Notes under the pieces: model-generated
What the model was told of the DNA's origin: nothing
Seen by the model: the letters and a program-made list of their open reading frames with translations, nothing else
Databases searched by the model: none
In this document: positions 52,466 to 61,035 of the stretch, piece after piece
Layout of the letters: every line of letters begins with the position of its first letter
How positions within the stretch are numbered: the stretch's first letter is position 1
Assembly: GCF_014805625.2 (NCBI RefSeq)
Contig: NW_023998414.1
Span: 1,765,477-1,829,476, forward strand
Reading direction: 5' to 3'
DNA: 64,000 bases
From: Glossina fuscipes
Taxonomy: Eukaryota; Arthropoda; Insecta; Diptera; Glossinidae
Translations under genes and position numbers: made by a program

Positions 52466-53380
52466 TTTGCTAAAGATACATCAATAAATTGATCAAGTAA
52501 TTTGATTCTAGTTCTCTATATCTACATTTCTGATTTAATGGAGTATGCCTACTCAAATTAATCTTTATGTCTTAAAATCATTCAATGGAATGCTGATATA
52601 TATACATATATATATATATATAGGTCTAATATTGTCGATAATTGAATTGAGGGCTATTGGGATGAACAATATGTGTAACGGATCTTTAAGTTATCTATTA
52701 AATGTAGAATCGCGCCACTCGATGAAAAGTATGACAAAGCTTATAACTAAAACTGTTTGGATATAGAAAAAGAAAAAGAAAAAGAAAAGAGATCTTACAT
52801 AGATAATTAACGCCATGCAGCATGGACGGTGTATGATAATTAAGCGATGAATGCAAAGTTTATGGGTTTTCCTTAACAGATTACGTTTATAGATTAATAA
52901 TCTTCTAAATGAAGGCAAAAGTCCAATAATTGTTGGTGGCACTAACTACTATATTGAAGCGTTGCTTTGGGATATTTTGATTAGCAATCCTACGGATGGA
53001 GGGCCTCATATGAAAATCAATAGTGACAGCAGCGAAGAGAATGCCGCGATGAGCGACAATAACGCTAATACTACAACGTCTGAGAATTCCGAAAATGTAT
53101 GTATTTCTCTTTACGCTGAAGATTGTTTTCCATTCCTTTTTTGTTTTTTTCCTCCTTACCTGAATAAATATTTTTGTTATGATATGTTTTTGTGGTGTAA
53201 GCAACAGTTACCTTAACTCTTTTTCTTTTTTGCTGTTTTCTTTTATGCTATTTAGTGGTTATTTATAACTGAAAGTGAAATGCTGACAATGTCGTCGGAA
53301 TTGTTGTACAACCATTTAAAGAAAATCGATCCCGTAACTGCCCAGCGCATACATCCGAACAATAAAAGGAAAATAATGAG
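29182..53380 (+). CDS. TRIT1-like: tRNA dimethylallyltransferase (TRIT1/MiaA/MOD5 family), 5' four coding exons, gene incomplete
   Basis: Family knowledge: the enzyme transfers a dimethylallyl group from DMAPP to N6 of A37 in tRNAs reading UNN codons, in mitochondria and cytosol. Exons seen: 29182-29301, 37001-37138, 52893-53096 and 53256-53380, joined in phases 0, 0, 0 and giving 195 complete codons before a phase-2 donor. Residues 1-40 contain Walker A GSTGTGKT (12-19). DSMQ/VY, the DMAPP/tRNA-site signature, spans the exon 1/2 junction. FRN lies at the end of exon 2, VGGTNYY in exon 3, and [10 protein letters not shown] in exon 4 (family form HPxDKRK). Exon 3 ends in an acidic Asn/Ser-rich insert absent from the human protein. 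Introns are 7699, 15754 and 159 nt. The C-terminal half (remaining catalytic part and zinc finger) was not found in the following 10.6 kb, so it lies beyond the window or is missing. The start is the ATG just before the P-loop strand; no upstream exon is needed. Confidence 0.93.
30045..30180 (+). repeat. Second repeat family, fragment
   Basis: ACCCTATAACACTTATGCTGC followed by AAGGTATATTAAGTTTGTCC and GTTTGTAACTC shows the same head as the copies at 1225 and 52225. Confidence 0.4.
30631..31083 (-). pseudogene. Non-LTR retrotransposon reverse transcriptase fragment
   Basis: A 150-codon minus-strand open frame carries [19 protein letters not shown] followed by SRAAQDNI. This resembles the RT segment in which a YLE/WLE...NQFGFRKGRS...DN pattern follows the YRPI block; HPIVRSVP near its start may be that block. 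The expected downstream catalytic motifs are not recognisable. It lies antisense in intron 1. The call rests mainly on one motif block. Confidence 0.45.
33036..33365 (-). CDS. Possible small membrane-anchored protein or exon (hypothetical)
   Basis: The open frame of about 109 codons in intron 1 ends with TAG at 33036-33038. It has one strong hydrophobic segment ([20 protein letters not shown], about residues 26-45) after a basic Cys/Arg-rich start, then a soluble Ser/Glu/Lys tail. There is no ATG at its beginning. The frame opens after a stop, and ATTGCAG at the start could be a splice acceptor, so it could be a last exon. A long frame is also open on the opposite strand. No homolog is recognised. 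Confidence 0.3.
   Translation of the reverse strand: MHCSYHCCVRKFKQRYFLCALRAPLFLLIFAILVNFISMVLVVASLKIKSFTSNSSAAFEEQHNNEKYKRSSRKGTEDSEIICNFLHAILTVNTEYIEMVAKISGDNVS
34830..35720 (+). pseudogene. Non-LTR retrotransposon (jockey/R1-like) reverse transcriptase relic
   Basis: Conserved RT landmarks occur in order but in shifting frames with stops. They are [14 protein letters not shown] (family: WKTANVQPVPKKGDR) near 34960, [17 protein letters not shown] near 35080, ISKAFGRV near 35200 (family DISKAFDRV), SLRVVVDN near 35310, LNAGV near 35355 and FINDL near 35410. The YADD catalytic box is not preserved. The stop-ridden frame shows it is dead. It lies within intron 1 of the transferase, sense orientation. 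Confidence 0.75.
37001..37138 (+). CDS. TRIT1-like: Transferase exon 2 (VYANLDI...FRNQALPI)
   Basis: The acceptor is ctacttgcag|GTGTATGCT. The exon has 46 codons and corresponds to the family segment from VY through the HHxxD region (KHHLLD) to FRN. It must end at CCAATC|GCATCC: with that end the count of residues between FRN and VGG equals the human protein's with no gap. Read onward, the frame runs through a T-run into a TGA with no GT available, so a canonical donor does not exist here. Confidence 0.9.
41840..41870 (+). repeat. (AT)n microsatellite in intron 2
   Basis: Perfect AT dinucleotide run of about 31 bp. Confidence 0.95.
42826..42849 (+). repeat. (TTG)n trinucleotide array
   Basis: Eight perfect units in intron 2. 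Confidence 0.9.
44761..44808 (+). repeat. Two-phase tetranucleotide array (GTCA)7(GTCG)5
   Basis: Seven perfect GTCA units are followed without break by five perfect GTCG units. One point variant has been expanded as its own block. Confidence 0.95.
46600..47300 (+). pseudogene. Degraded Tc1-like transposase
   Basis: A plus frame ending at 46921 contains [21 protein letters not shown], resembling the Tc1 KLSPRxxRxLxRxV helix-turn-helix region. Shifted frames follow in the expected order: [19 protein letters not shown] near 46940 (Tc1: ALHxxGLxGRVARKKP) and [16 protein letters not shown] / NVLLSH near 47105 (Tc1: NVLWSDETKFNLFG). Stops and frameshifts occur throughout. It lies within intron 2. 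Confidence 0.5.
47851..47884 (+). repeat. (TGAT)n array
   Basis: Eight or so perfect tetranucleotide units within intron 2. Confidence 0.95.
49033..49611 (+). CDS. Nested intronless gene 1: multi-pass membrane protein of unknown function (192 aa)
   Basis: The protein is not a recognised named family. It is an uninterrupted 192-codon frame with about six hydrophobic segments: near residues 6-20, 28-46, 57-78, 82-104, 122-136 and 138-157, plus 168-184. A CENC motif lies at 159-162. It is paralogous to the ORF at 51125-51721. Shared landmarks in the same order are [10 protein letters not shown] ([10 protein letters not shown]), [11 protein letters not shown] ([11 protein letters not shown]) and [15 protein letters not shown] ([15 protein letters not shown]). 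Start: first ATG, preceded by in-frame stops. AATAAA lies at 49739-49744. The gene lies in intron 2 of the transferase, on the same strand. Lack of introns could mean retroposition or simple intron loss. Confidence 0.85.
   Translation: MLVKRIPFAALLSMASYATYKMPPDQYPYAFTACAVALVSGSLGVLRGPQHPRGLVNQVLTSLMDFAPLPLMNIQIYLEAKPLYAFAHAFSLIPLGIDILVKLFGDECDDKAAEALKLANNLINVASLTVISVIDDNYMYFFVMLSYLMAQASLLYGHCENCIWTERMHLLFFTLFFFVSSKAVTDKNVVVK
49739..49744 (+). promoter_or_regulatory. Poly(A) signal AATAAA of nested gene 1
   Basis: AATAAA lies about 130 nt after the stop codon of the ORF ending at 49611. It is followed by A- and T-rich sequence. Canonical hexamers are frequent by chance in AT-rich DNA, so its use is inferred from position. 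Confidence 0.5.
50400..50890 (+). pseudogene. Decayed third tandem copy of the nested membrane-protein gene
   Basis: This lies between the two intact paralogs and resembles gene 1 in order. At 50410-50520 it matches the N-terminal coding region: the frame reads [15 protein letters not shown] against [16 protein letters not shown], and ATGGCTAACAATGC corresponds to ATGGCTAGCTATGCC. At 50680-50760, GTAATATCGATAATTCATTA corresponds to GTAATATCAGTAATTGATGA, followed by matching CATGCTAA and GACCCAAGC blocks. At 50795-50890 there is AGTGAAAGGA against ACTGAAAGGA, and the tail ends AGTAATGTTTTT, as gene 1 does at its stop. The frame has early stops. The central third is missing and partly occupied by a TATG/AT microsatellite (50610-50642). 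It is a degraded, non-functional copy. Confidence 0.7.
51125..51721 (+). CDS. Nested intronless gene 2: multi-pass membrane protein of unknown function (198 aa)
   Basis: This is a paralog of the 192-aa ORF 1.5 kb upstream: same orientation, same length class and same order of hydrophobic segments (about residues 5-20, 26-46, 66-81, 88-105, 124-138, 144-162, 174-192). A Cys-rich loop absent from its sister occupies residues 50-65 (CEDRCTTC then CSC), suggesting a disulfide or metal site (inference). The start is the first ATG, preceded by in-frame stops. AATAAA at 51731-51736 is only 10 nt after the stop. Balanced codon use and conservation with the sister support a functional gene. Function is unknown. 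Confidence 0.85.
   Translation: MVDAVFSGILLGTTGHALVSVTPFQHPYAFCACAVGFCHALAGLVESIACEDRCTTCFKRLTCSCIEIMTLPMLNIEFYLKSDQSSPLALGHGLFVVPLAFDLLTKVSPNAETEDISTRTLKDLTILGNIVSLLFLAANENNAVYGMMVLAAFIAKYGAMFMENIIAGTGECTGLLGYSLLFGLVPMALKTGYHILIS
51731..51736 (+). promoter_or_regulatory. Poly(A) signal AATAAA of nested gene 2
   Basis: The hexamer lies 10 nt downstream of the stop codon, followed by A- and T-rich sequence. If used, the 3' UTR would be very short. Confidence 0.55.
52225..52365 (+). repeat. Second repeat family, fragment just upstream of exon 3
   Basis: CCTACATCACTTATTGTACA then AGGGTATATTAAATTTGCGC and a CTTGTCTGTCCGTCTCTGCG block at 52336-52355. It ends near a 32-T homopolymer (52433-52464). 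It lies 0.5 kb before the U12 acceptor. Confidence 0.4.
52893..53096 (+). CDS. TRIT1-like: Transferase exon 3 (VGGTNYY substrate motif plus Asn/Ser-rich insert)
   Basis: The exon has 68 codons. The acceptor is cgtttatag|ATTAAT: the TAG directly upstream is in frame, and the alternative acceptor 13 nt earlier runs into stops. It encodes [21 protein letters not shown], then a polar acidic insert (about residues 110-154). The donor is GAAAAT|GTATGT, phase 0. Confidence 0.92.
53256..53380 (+). CDS. TRIT1-like: Transferase exon 4 (HPNNKRK motif)
   Basis: The acceptor is tgctatttag|TGGTTA and the donor ATGAG|GTAAGT in phase 2. It encodes [19 protein letters not shown] followed by NNKRKIMR. This matches the family segment around HPHDKRKVAR, with Asn replacing the usual Asp. 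The 159-nt intron before it has a clear polypyrimidine tract. Confidence 0.92.
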
Positions 53381-53715
53381 GTAAGTTCATGAAAATAACA
53401 ATATTAAAAATAAATAATTGTTGGTTGTTTTTTTGTTTTTTTTTTTTTTGTTTATTATATATATGTATGTATATATGAATATGAATGTATGTAGGTATGT
53501 ATATATGTATTAGTATAATATTTATAGAATTGTTGGGTGTTCTTTGACTCCTCTTGTGTACTTTGTTTTCAATTTTAATTTTGAGAACATTTTTAAATTA
53601 CTTTAAATTGATTAAAAAATTTCACAAATCCCAAGAATTAATAAAGTTTCTGCTTTTGACTTCTAATAAAAGAAAATCAATTTAATCTGAAACGAGAAAG
53701 AAACTCTTTTATCCG

Positions 53716-53717
<2 letters not shown>

Positions 53718-53752
<35 letters not shown>
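53718..53752 (+). repeat. Long T homopolymer (about 35 nt)
   Basis: Longest homopolymer in the window. Runs of more than 20 T or A also occur at 52433-52464, 57160-57185, 57511-57534, 35847-35867 and 14534-14557. Lengths are unreliable in most assemblies. Confidence 0.85.
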
Positions 53753-53755
<3 letters not shown>

Positions 53756-54019
53756 TCGAAACGCACTTGGAATACCGCTTACCCTAAGCGAATACAAAGC
53801 AAAAGATATAGTTTGATGTTTGCTTGTAGATGTGCCGGTTGACCGATTGCAATTATATCTTCACCGAAAATTTGAATGGACTTGACTTGAATAACTTATC
53901 CATATAGTTAGTGAATCAATTTTCTTTCTTATCTATGTTAAATGTTTTTCTAAAAAAAATATTAGCAAGCATAGGCTAGAATAGTCTAAGAATTTATTTC
54001 ATTAGTGTAAAAAACTATA

Positions 54020-54021
<2 letters not shown>

Positions 54022-54053
<32 letters not shown>
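54022..54053 (+). repeat. (TAA)n trinucleotide array
   Basis: About ten TAA/AAT units downstream of exon 4. Similar ATT arrays occur at 32865-32885, 32970-32996, 38135-38162 and 44485-44510. Confidence 0.9.
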
Positions 54054-54057
<4 letters not shown>

Positions 54058-54326
54058 ATATTCAATGGAAGAGAATGGATGGATAAACTTGATAAAATGA
54101 ATGCCGTTAATTGATTTGATTGACCAAGAATTAACATTCATTGAATGTTACAAATGAATTAACAATAACAGTATGCCTCCATCCTGCGGTTATGACTGTA
54201 AAATTCACAATGGAATCTGGTTTATTTTGGGCAAGAAATAGAAAATAAAATAATATAATAACAAGAAAGGCAAAATAAAGAAAATAAAAATAATAAGCAA
54301 AAAAAGCGAGGGGAAGCTTAAAGTTT

Positions 54327-54348
54327 TGCTTGCTTGCTTGCTTGCTTG
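54327..54348 (+). repeat. (TGCT)n array
   Basis: Perfect tetranucleotide repeat of about five units. Confidence 0.9.
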
Positions 54349-55410
54349 CGGAGATTTTAACGATTCTCAGAAAAGTCTAATAAAGATTCTTGAAAAAACT
54401 TCCGTAACATTCCTCACTTATCTGCCTGTCGCTTTATGGATACACATGTCCCTATATATATATATATATATATATATGCATGCGTGTTTGCGTTCTCTCA
54501 TATTGTTGAATATTTACAGGGAATAAATATTTTTTTAGGGCTATTCTAAGAAATTAATTTAACGCTTTCAAGATCTTCTCTTGATGATAGCAGTAGCTTA
54601 CGAATATCCAATAGAGCTTCAAAAATTTATGCACACATACGTATTTATTTCTTTATAGAAATTCTAAAGCTTCCAAATAGAGCAGCAACAAAGACATGAA
54701 AAAACAAAATGTTGTCCAAAATTACACCATTTACTTGGATAGCGCATGTATTAAAGTGTATTGCGGTTGCTGTTCAAGCCTTGAACTCGTTTCATATCCA
54801 AATTAGAGGAAGAAGAAAATAAAAAAACGAAATAAACGATAACGGACTCATCAAAGTGTTAACCTTGAGAGGCCGACAAACTAATAAATCAAATAATATA
54901 TAAATTCCCCCTCCCCTCCCTCCCTCACCCCCCTTTCCCGGCAAAAAAATGAAAACAAAAACATAAACAGTAACAAAAACAATGCTTCATTTGTGTGCAT
55001 CGGTCTCTCTCTCTGCATAGGTACATATGTAGCATTTACGCGCCACTAAATATATCAATGAATTATTAACTACACCAGCACAATATCTCAAATTTCGGTG
55101 CACATAACTACGCGTGTATTAAAATAAAGCAAAATAAAGTTCAAATATACGCCGAATTTCTTAATCCCTATCTCAGGCTAAATTTGACACTTAAATAAAG
55201 GCAACAGAAAGCATCGCGTCCCTTTCTCATTGGAAAAATGACTACAACGATTTGCAACGATCTGCTATAGCTTGCTTTTCGATTTTCAAGATAGGTTTTT
55301 TTCTACTCATTTCATATCTCTTATTTTGCATCTTGAAGAAAGAATTTAATATATCCCCCGGTTAATGATTATAAAAATATTTGAAGAAAATAATCCCATA
55401 AGAAACTAAC

Positions 55411-56265
55411 TTCGGTCAAAATCGAATCTTTTATACCCATAACTGACTGTTATTCTAAAAAAGATAAAAGAAATACAAAGAACAACATTTTTATGTTCGA
55501 TATTAAGGGAGGGGAGTGATGAGACGCAGCTAATTTTTTTCGATTTTCAAAATAAAAGCTTTTGTCGTATAGGTAGGTTGTGGACGTTGTAGGACGTCGC
55601 GTCCTAAGTCACTTCCAAAATCTTTTGCAAATTTTCATTAACGTGAGAGTGTTTACCACAAATACTACAAAGCTGCGCAAACAGACAGATGGACAGACAA
55701 ATTGGCGGACATGTTTAGATGCAGTCGAAATTTGGCCAAACTGGCCAAGAATTTATATAACTTTATAGGGGGATTTAGAATCTTTTGCTTCTACGCGTTA
55801 GAAAAGTATTGAAAGAACAAATAAATTTTGATACACTGCAAGATTGAGTACACGTGGTCAAATTTTTCCATTTTTGTACACAAATACTACAGCATCGCCC
55901 ATAGAATATGCGTTCAAATTTTTTTAATACGCAAAAAATTAATTTTTCAATCCTTTTGAAAAACAAAGTTATTTTCAGTTTACATGGTGCTGCGTGTTCT
56001 GCGTGTCTTTGGACCAATTTGCTCCAATTTCAATACTAACCAATTGCGCGCAAGAAACTCGATAGGTTTTTGACGGACGGAAGAGTGTTTGCGACAGGTA
56101 TTATACGGACGGACAGACGGACATGCTTAAATCGATTTAGAATTTGATGCTGATCAAGAGTCTATGCACTTTGTGAGGTCTACGGTGCGTACTTCTGGGC
56201 GTCGCAAACGTTTTGACAAAATGAATATAGCCCCTAATCCTTCGGTGATGGATATGAAAAGATAT
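55411..56265 (+). mobile_element. INE-1-like element, copy B (full length)
   Basis: Begins GGTCAAAATCGAATCTTTTATACCCATAAC and ends GGTGATGGATATGAAAAG. Internal blocks lie at 55685-55765 and 56110-56235. It is the clearest copy for reading the family structure. It lies downstream of the last visible transferase exon. Confidence 0.75.
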
Positions 56266-56797
56266 TTAATACGTAAACGGTAGCTAAGTAGGATTCATGT
56301 TCTTCTTCAATATTAAAACGAAAGGTCAGTGATGTTGTTAATATTGTGCTAAAATTGCTCGCATATACACTACACATACAACAAGAACATTTTGTATTTA
56401 ACTTTTTTGATTACGTTCCAAGCATTCGCTTGATTTTATATCTATTTGCTCTCATTCCCAAGAATTTTTAATGAAATACACGTTTTCAAAGTAAAGAACT
56501 TTACCAAATTACATTTGTTAAATACAAAAACAAATTAAAGCAAAAACAATATATATATATATGTATATATAGATCACTTTTGCCATTTATGTAAAGTATA
56601 GTACATGCGTAATAATTTTTATTGTTTGTCGAGTGTAGTTAACTAAGTAAACTATTCAAAGGAAAAAAAGCATTATATGGGAAGTGATGTTGAATGAAAA
56701 ATGCTCCGGTCCAATCTATCTGCGTTAGATGGGCAGAAAGACAAGCTTAGGTCGGTCTATCTTAAGTTTTTCTGAGTTTTGCTTACGTCCCCGACCC

Positions 56798-56845
56798 ACT
56801 TAATATACCCTGTACAGCAAGTGGTGTAGAGAGAGGTATTCGATG
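56798..56845 (-). repeat. Second repeat family, inverted head fragment
   Basis: TTAATATACCCTGTACAGCA followed by AGTGGTGTAG is the reverse complement of the family head (CTACACCACTT...GGGTATATT). Confidence 0.35.
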
Positions 56846-57153
56846 CAAAAATGCTTTTCATTGACGTATTGACGCGAACACATTTAAGTAAAAAATTTTT
56901 CGCTTCTTAAGATGATACCCAACAACAAAGGTTTAGCGTAAGTGCTCTAAAACTATTGTATGTGGCTTTTACAGGAATGTTGGCGTTATTGGCCGTTGCT
57001 TGTGTGCCTTGATTCCAAAGCACTTCACCACCTATCGTCACTTTTCGCCTCATAGGTCTCAATGATTCACAATTTCATCTCTGATCGGATTTATTGATTT
57101 CCGTTGCTCGCATAGGCGAGGGAGGTCACGAGCTGCTGTTATCTTTATTTCCC

Positions 57154-57185
<32 letters not shown>

Positions 57186-59155
57186 CATTATTCGATCTTG
57201 CTACCCTATGCACCCCTTATAAGCATATAAGAACGCTTCTTATGTGTTATGCTACCTGCTGTCAATCACACACACGTAAGTTTTCTGTTTTCACAGCAAT
57301 AAATTGTCTATTAATCGTGATGTTAGCGAATAGAAGAAAAAAAAGGAAAAAACAGAAAAAAAAGGAAAAAATGAAATTTCATGTTATTATCGCATTGTGT
57401 GATAATAAGTCATAAATCTCGAAATGTGCACTTTCATAATTCAACGAGTTCAACATACATCTTTTCTTCTTTTTTTTTTTGCTAAAATGTTATAAATTAA
57501 TCGCGGACTGTTTTTTTTTTTTTTTTTTTTTTTTGGTAAAATATACGTATTGTTAAAGATTTGAGGGCGTAAGAAATTAACTTTACTGTATACGATTAGA
57601 GATCGTGTTTAGCTCGGAATTGTAAAGTTTACTTACTTTTCTGCCTCTTATTATTAAAAATTTCGAAATTGTTACTCCGTCTAAAATCATCGCTATCGCT
57701 GTTCATTTGTCGATATAAACGATAGCTTTTTTGTTATTTTTGAAAACTATATAAATTTTCATTCTTAATTAACGAGTTAAAGTTAAAGTTAATTAGCGAC
57801 GAAATACTCTCAATTGTGAAATCATATTACAACAAACGGATAACTTATTAAAAATGCTCTTTCACAAATTAATTCAAGCGTAGAATGAATATTTTATTAT
57901 ATATATATATATATATATAGATGTTGAACGCAAAGATCACTAAACGATGAGCTAGATCATGTTATGTCAACGTACCTCGTACACGGCGAAAAGTACGTGG
58001 TTAAGTTTATGCTTGAGTAGAGTAAAAGAATGATTTATAACTAAAACTATATGTTATAAGTATACGTTATATTTACCTCACATACACATAGGATATATTA
58101 AATGCGCAAAATGTTTGTAGCGCGTGGGTCCGTGCAATCAGAATTGTCATCAATCAGATGTAGCTCCGTCAGCGTCAATCAGCATAAATAACGAATCGTA
58201 TTCAGGCTTAGCAATTTCTTTAACTATTTAATAATCCAAACTTACTATTTTAATTATAATTATAATCTGAAAACTTTATTTAAGAAATCTTAAAATTGTT
58301 ATCTTATCACGCTCTCTTATCAGATAGGGTACAAAAATCCACTAAATTAGCTTTAGAATCGAAAACTTAACGAATTTTTCTTTTCCATTAAAACTGTCGA
58401 AGTATTTCCGCGTCTTACTACAAATTCGTGGCCGTAATAGGTTCGAAGCAAAAACCATTAACGCCTACAATTATGAACAAAAAATAATGCGGAATATTTA
58501 GGCGTGGTTGTCAGATATATGACTTGTTCGTTATTTAAATCGATATTTGCTTCATTTTCCGGTAAGTAATCATATCCAACATAGTGATGTATATTAAAAG
58601 ATTCAGCCCAAATCGCATATAATTTATTAATTTTTTTTAATTATTATTTATGTTTATATTTAGAATGTCATTTTAATAAACATTTAAACTTGAATTTTTT
58701 TATGAATAAATCATTTAATTTATTTAATATGTAGAAGTACATCCCGCCTGTTTCTTACACGAATGAAAAATGAAATTATTATTGCTTATAATTCAGGCAG
58801 CGATCGTTTGAATAGAAATAAAAATTTAAAAATTTAATTTAATATATATATATATGTATGTATATAAATTTTTTTTTTTTTTTTTTCGTATATCCCTGAG
58901 ACCAATACACGCACACACATATAAATACACACACACACATTTATATATATGCACACACATCCGAATGGACAGCCTAAGCCCATGCAGACAGTGTTTACCC
59001 TAATTTATTCTTTTTCAACGTTCAAACACATTCGTTTGGCGACGGCTAGCGTGTCAAAACTTACTGCACCACTGATTATCTTCGTCTTATACGAGATAAT
59101 AATATAAAGTAAAAGAAAGCACAAAAATTATATACACATGTATGAATAGATGTAT

Positions 59156-59157
<2 letters not shown>

Positions 59158-59210
<53 letters not shown>
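59158..59210 (+). repeat. (AT)n microsatellite, about 53 bp
   Basis: Perfect dinucleotide run, the longest AT array in the window. The small ORF through it encodes only Tyr-Ile repeats. Confidence 0.95.
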
Positions 59211-59211
<1 letters not shown>

Positions 59212-59754
59212 TTATATATATGTATATATTGCCAACAATTCTGATGTCTCTTCATTATAAACGGATATCGTTATGTTGCCAAATCGAACTAAATCATGTT
59301 ACAATACTTATACCAGCCATTACCTTGTTCAGGTGAATGTGCTTTTAGTTATATACGACAAGACAGAGAGACAGAGAAGGAGAAAAAGTGAGACAGAATA
59401 TCACTGGACATTACCACTTAATCTACTAGCGGTGGAAAGTTGATGCCAATGCGTCTGCTTTTTCTACGGCATACTCCGCGATAAAGCTATTAGGAGATAA
59501 AATTCGTACATTTAAATCCATTCGACGTCAAGGAATATGGAATTAAATGGTGATAAGTAATAATTCTATCGCGTGGTACCGCAATTCTTTGTCTGAAAAT
59601 CGTAGGACCACTAGCGAATTGATTGCGCGACCTCATCACGCTCGTAAAGGAAAAAAACAGATAAATAGACAAACACAACCGAAGCGTTTCAACTAACACA
59701 GTCTTAAAGGCTTAAAGAGACCTAATGGTGCTTCTTTTTTACAATAATTCGATT

Positions 59755-59945
59755 TTTCAAAAATCTTTTTTCTTGACCAGGAAATGCCCCCCATTTGTAC
59801 AACAGCCTAGTGGCACTCACTATAGCTACGACTAAGGTAAACTTCACGGGATTTGAGATTTGAACCTGCGAACATTGGAGTTGGTAGTCGCGATTCGTAC
59901 TTACTCGACAAGTTACCTGCCTAGCATGCTACGTTATCTCTTATA
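59755..59945 (-). mobile_element. tRNA-derived SINE-like element
   Basis: On the minus strand a box B-like GGTTCAAATCT (59856-59866, 9 of 11 to GGTTCGANTCC) lies about 55 nt after a weaker box A-like TAGCATGCTAGG (59920-59931). This is the spacing expected of a tRNA-like Pol III promoter. An unrelated body (CCACTAGGCTGTTGTACAAA) and an A-rich tail (AAGAAAAAAG) follow. The folded arms are imperfect, so it is not a functional tRNA gene. Only one copy is visible here. Confidence 0.5.
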
Positions 59946-60814
59946 AAAACCACGTTTGCACAAATCTTCGACTTTATCCCAAAAAATACTAACCGAACTG
60001 ATCATATGGAATGTCAGTTACCTTGCATTCTGAGATTCTACCCCGAATCGAGTTTCTTTTAAGACTTGTTAGATCAATTACGGAAAACCTTCAGGTAGCG
60101 TTAGCGTAGATGAACTAATCGACGACTATAAGTGCAGTTATGATTAAATAGTTTTCGAGTTTTAAGCTAATTAAAAATATATTTGCTTTATATGGCCTAT
60201 AAATCGTTTAAGTAGGGAGAAAGGAGAGCAAAAAATTTCTAAAATTTACATAACCTAACTAAAGTTAAGAGGAAGAATTGTCCATTCCAAACCATAATAT
60301 GGAAATGATTATCTATTCCAGACAATGCACGGAGTACAATCTAGTTCATAGGAAGGAATCTTTAATTACGCATGACACGTAACATATCTATGAAAATTAA
60401 AATCTCGTAAATGTAAATGTGAATGTGTTTGTTGTTTGAAAATGATGAAAAATATTTTTATTTAAGGTAATGGCTATAACTAGCTATACATTTTTTGGTA
60501 CCAAAAAAAAAATCTGTTACATCTTTTGCAGCAAAACAGATATCGAGCTGGCTGGCTTTAGCATGACATAAGCAATGAATTTTAGATTGAAAGGCGCTTT
60601 GGTACGTATATTTCTAAGCTAGCTAGCTAAGCACATCCATTCTTCCACTGAGATTTTTATATGACCTAAGTAAATATGTTGATCAAAACATGGATCCAGG
60701 TTGTGTATGAATTACAATTTCGCTGGATAAATCACTCTTAGATGAGACTAAACGTTACATAAGTCAAATATGGAGAGAATTCTTTTATCAAATTTAATGC
60801 CGTTTATCTTACCG

Positions 60815-60995
60815 TTATTGAGATTCGTAGTCAATTATAGAATAAATTTCATCTCGTTTACGAGTAGTTCGCAAACCCATAGACGTTTCGACATCTTCTC
60901 TACATTCGTTATCTTTTACAAAAACCAGAAGTGATGCTATTTTTGAAAACTGCAGCGGCATAGACAAGCAGGGGGCTTTTTATATAAGTTCGTTA

Positions 60996-61035
<40 letters not shown>

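Larger units (their letters stand above)
37139..52892 (+). other. U12-type (minor spliceosome) intron with GC-AG ends, host of nested genes
   Basis: The donor reads GCATCCTTT immediately after the last codon of exon 2. The U12 donor consensus is (A/G)TATCCTTT, so only position +2 differs (C for T). At 52869-52877 the sequence TTCCTTAAC is a perfect U12 branch-site consensus, with the likely branch A 16 nt before the AG at 52891-52892, inside the usual U12 spacing. The intron is phase 0 and 15754 nt long. Introns 1 and 3 of the same gene have ordinary U2 signals (GTGAGT, GTATGT, polypyrimidine acceptors). A C-for-T base error at 37140 would make the donor a perfect GTATCCTTT. Confidence 0.8.
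53381..55410. other. Start of transferase intron 4, no gene seen
   Basis: After the strong GTAAGT donor there are GTAT-rich, T-rich and TAA-rich repeats, and a pyrimidine-rich C-tract at 54906-54942. No continuation exon of the transferase was recognised. Confidence 0.5.
56266..59754. other. Gene-free AT-rich stretch
   Basis: T-runs near 57160 and 57511, AT arrays near 57900 and 59158, and CA-rich patches at 58910-58955. A minus-strand open frame at 59490-59655 follows a good polypyrimidine acceptor, but it has no matching partner exon. Confidence 0.45.

Noticed and set aside
52879..52879. Alternative acceptor CCTTAACAG for exon 3
   Set aside because: Using it puts stops in frame, and CCTTAAC is part of the U12 branch site.
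52905..53204. 99-codon minus ORF and the 84-codon plus ORF over exon 3
   Set aside because: Shadow of exon 3 and read-through into intron 3; the spliced transferase frame explains the sequence.
59142..59336. 64-codon ORF of Ile-Tyr repeats
   Set aside because: Translation of the long (AT)n array.
59856..59931. Functional tRNA gene
   Set aside because: Box A is poor and no good cloverleaf arms can be paired; a SINE-like body follows.
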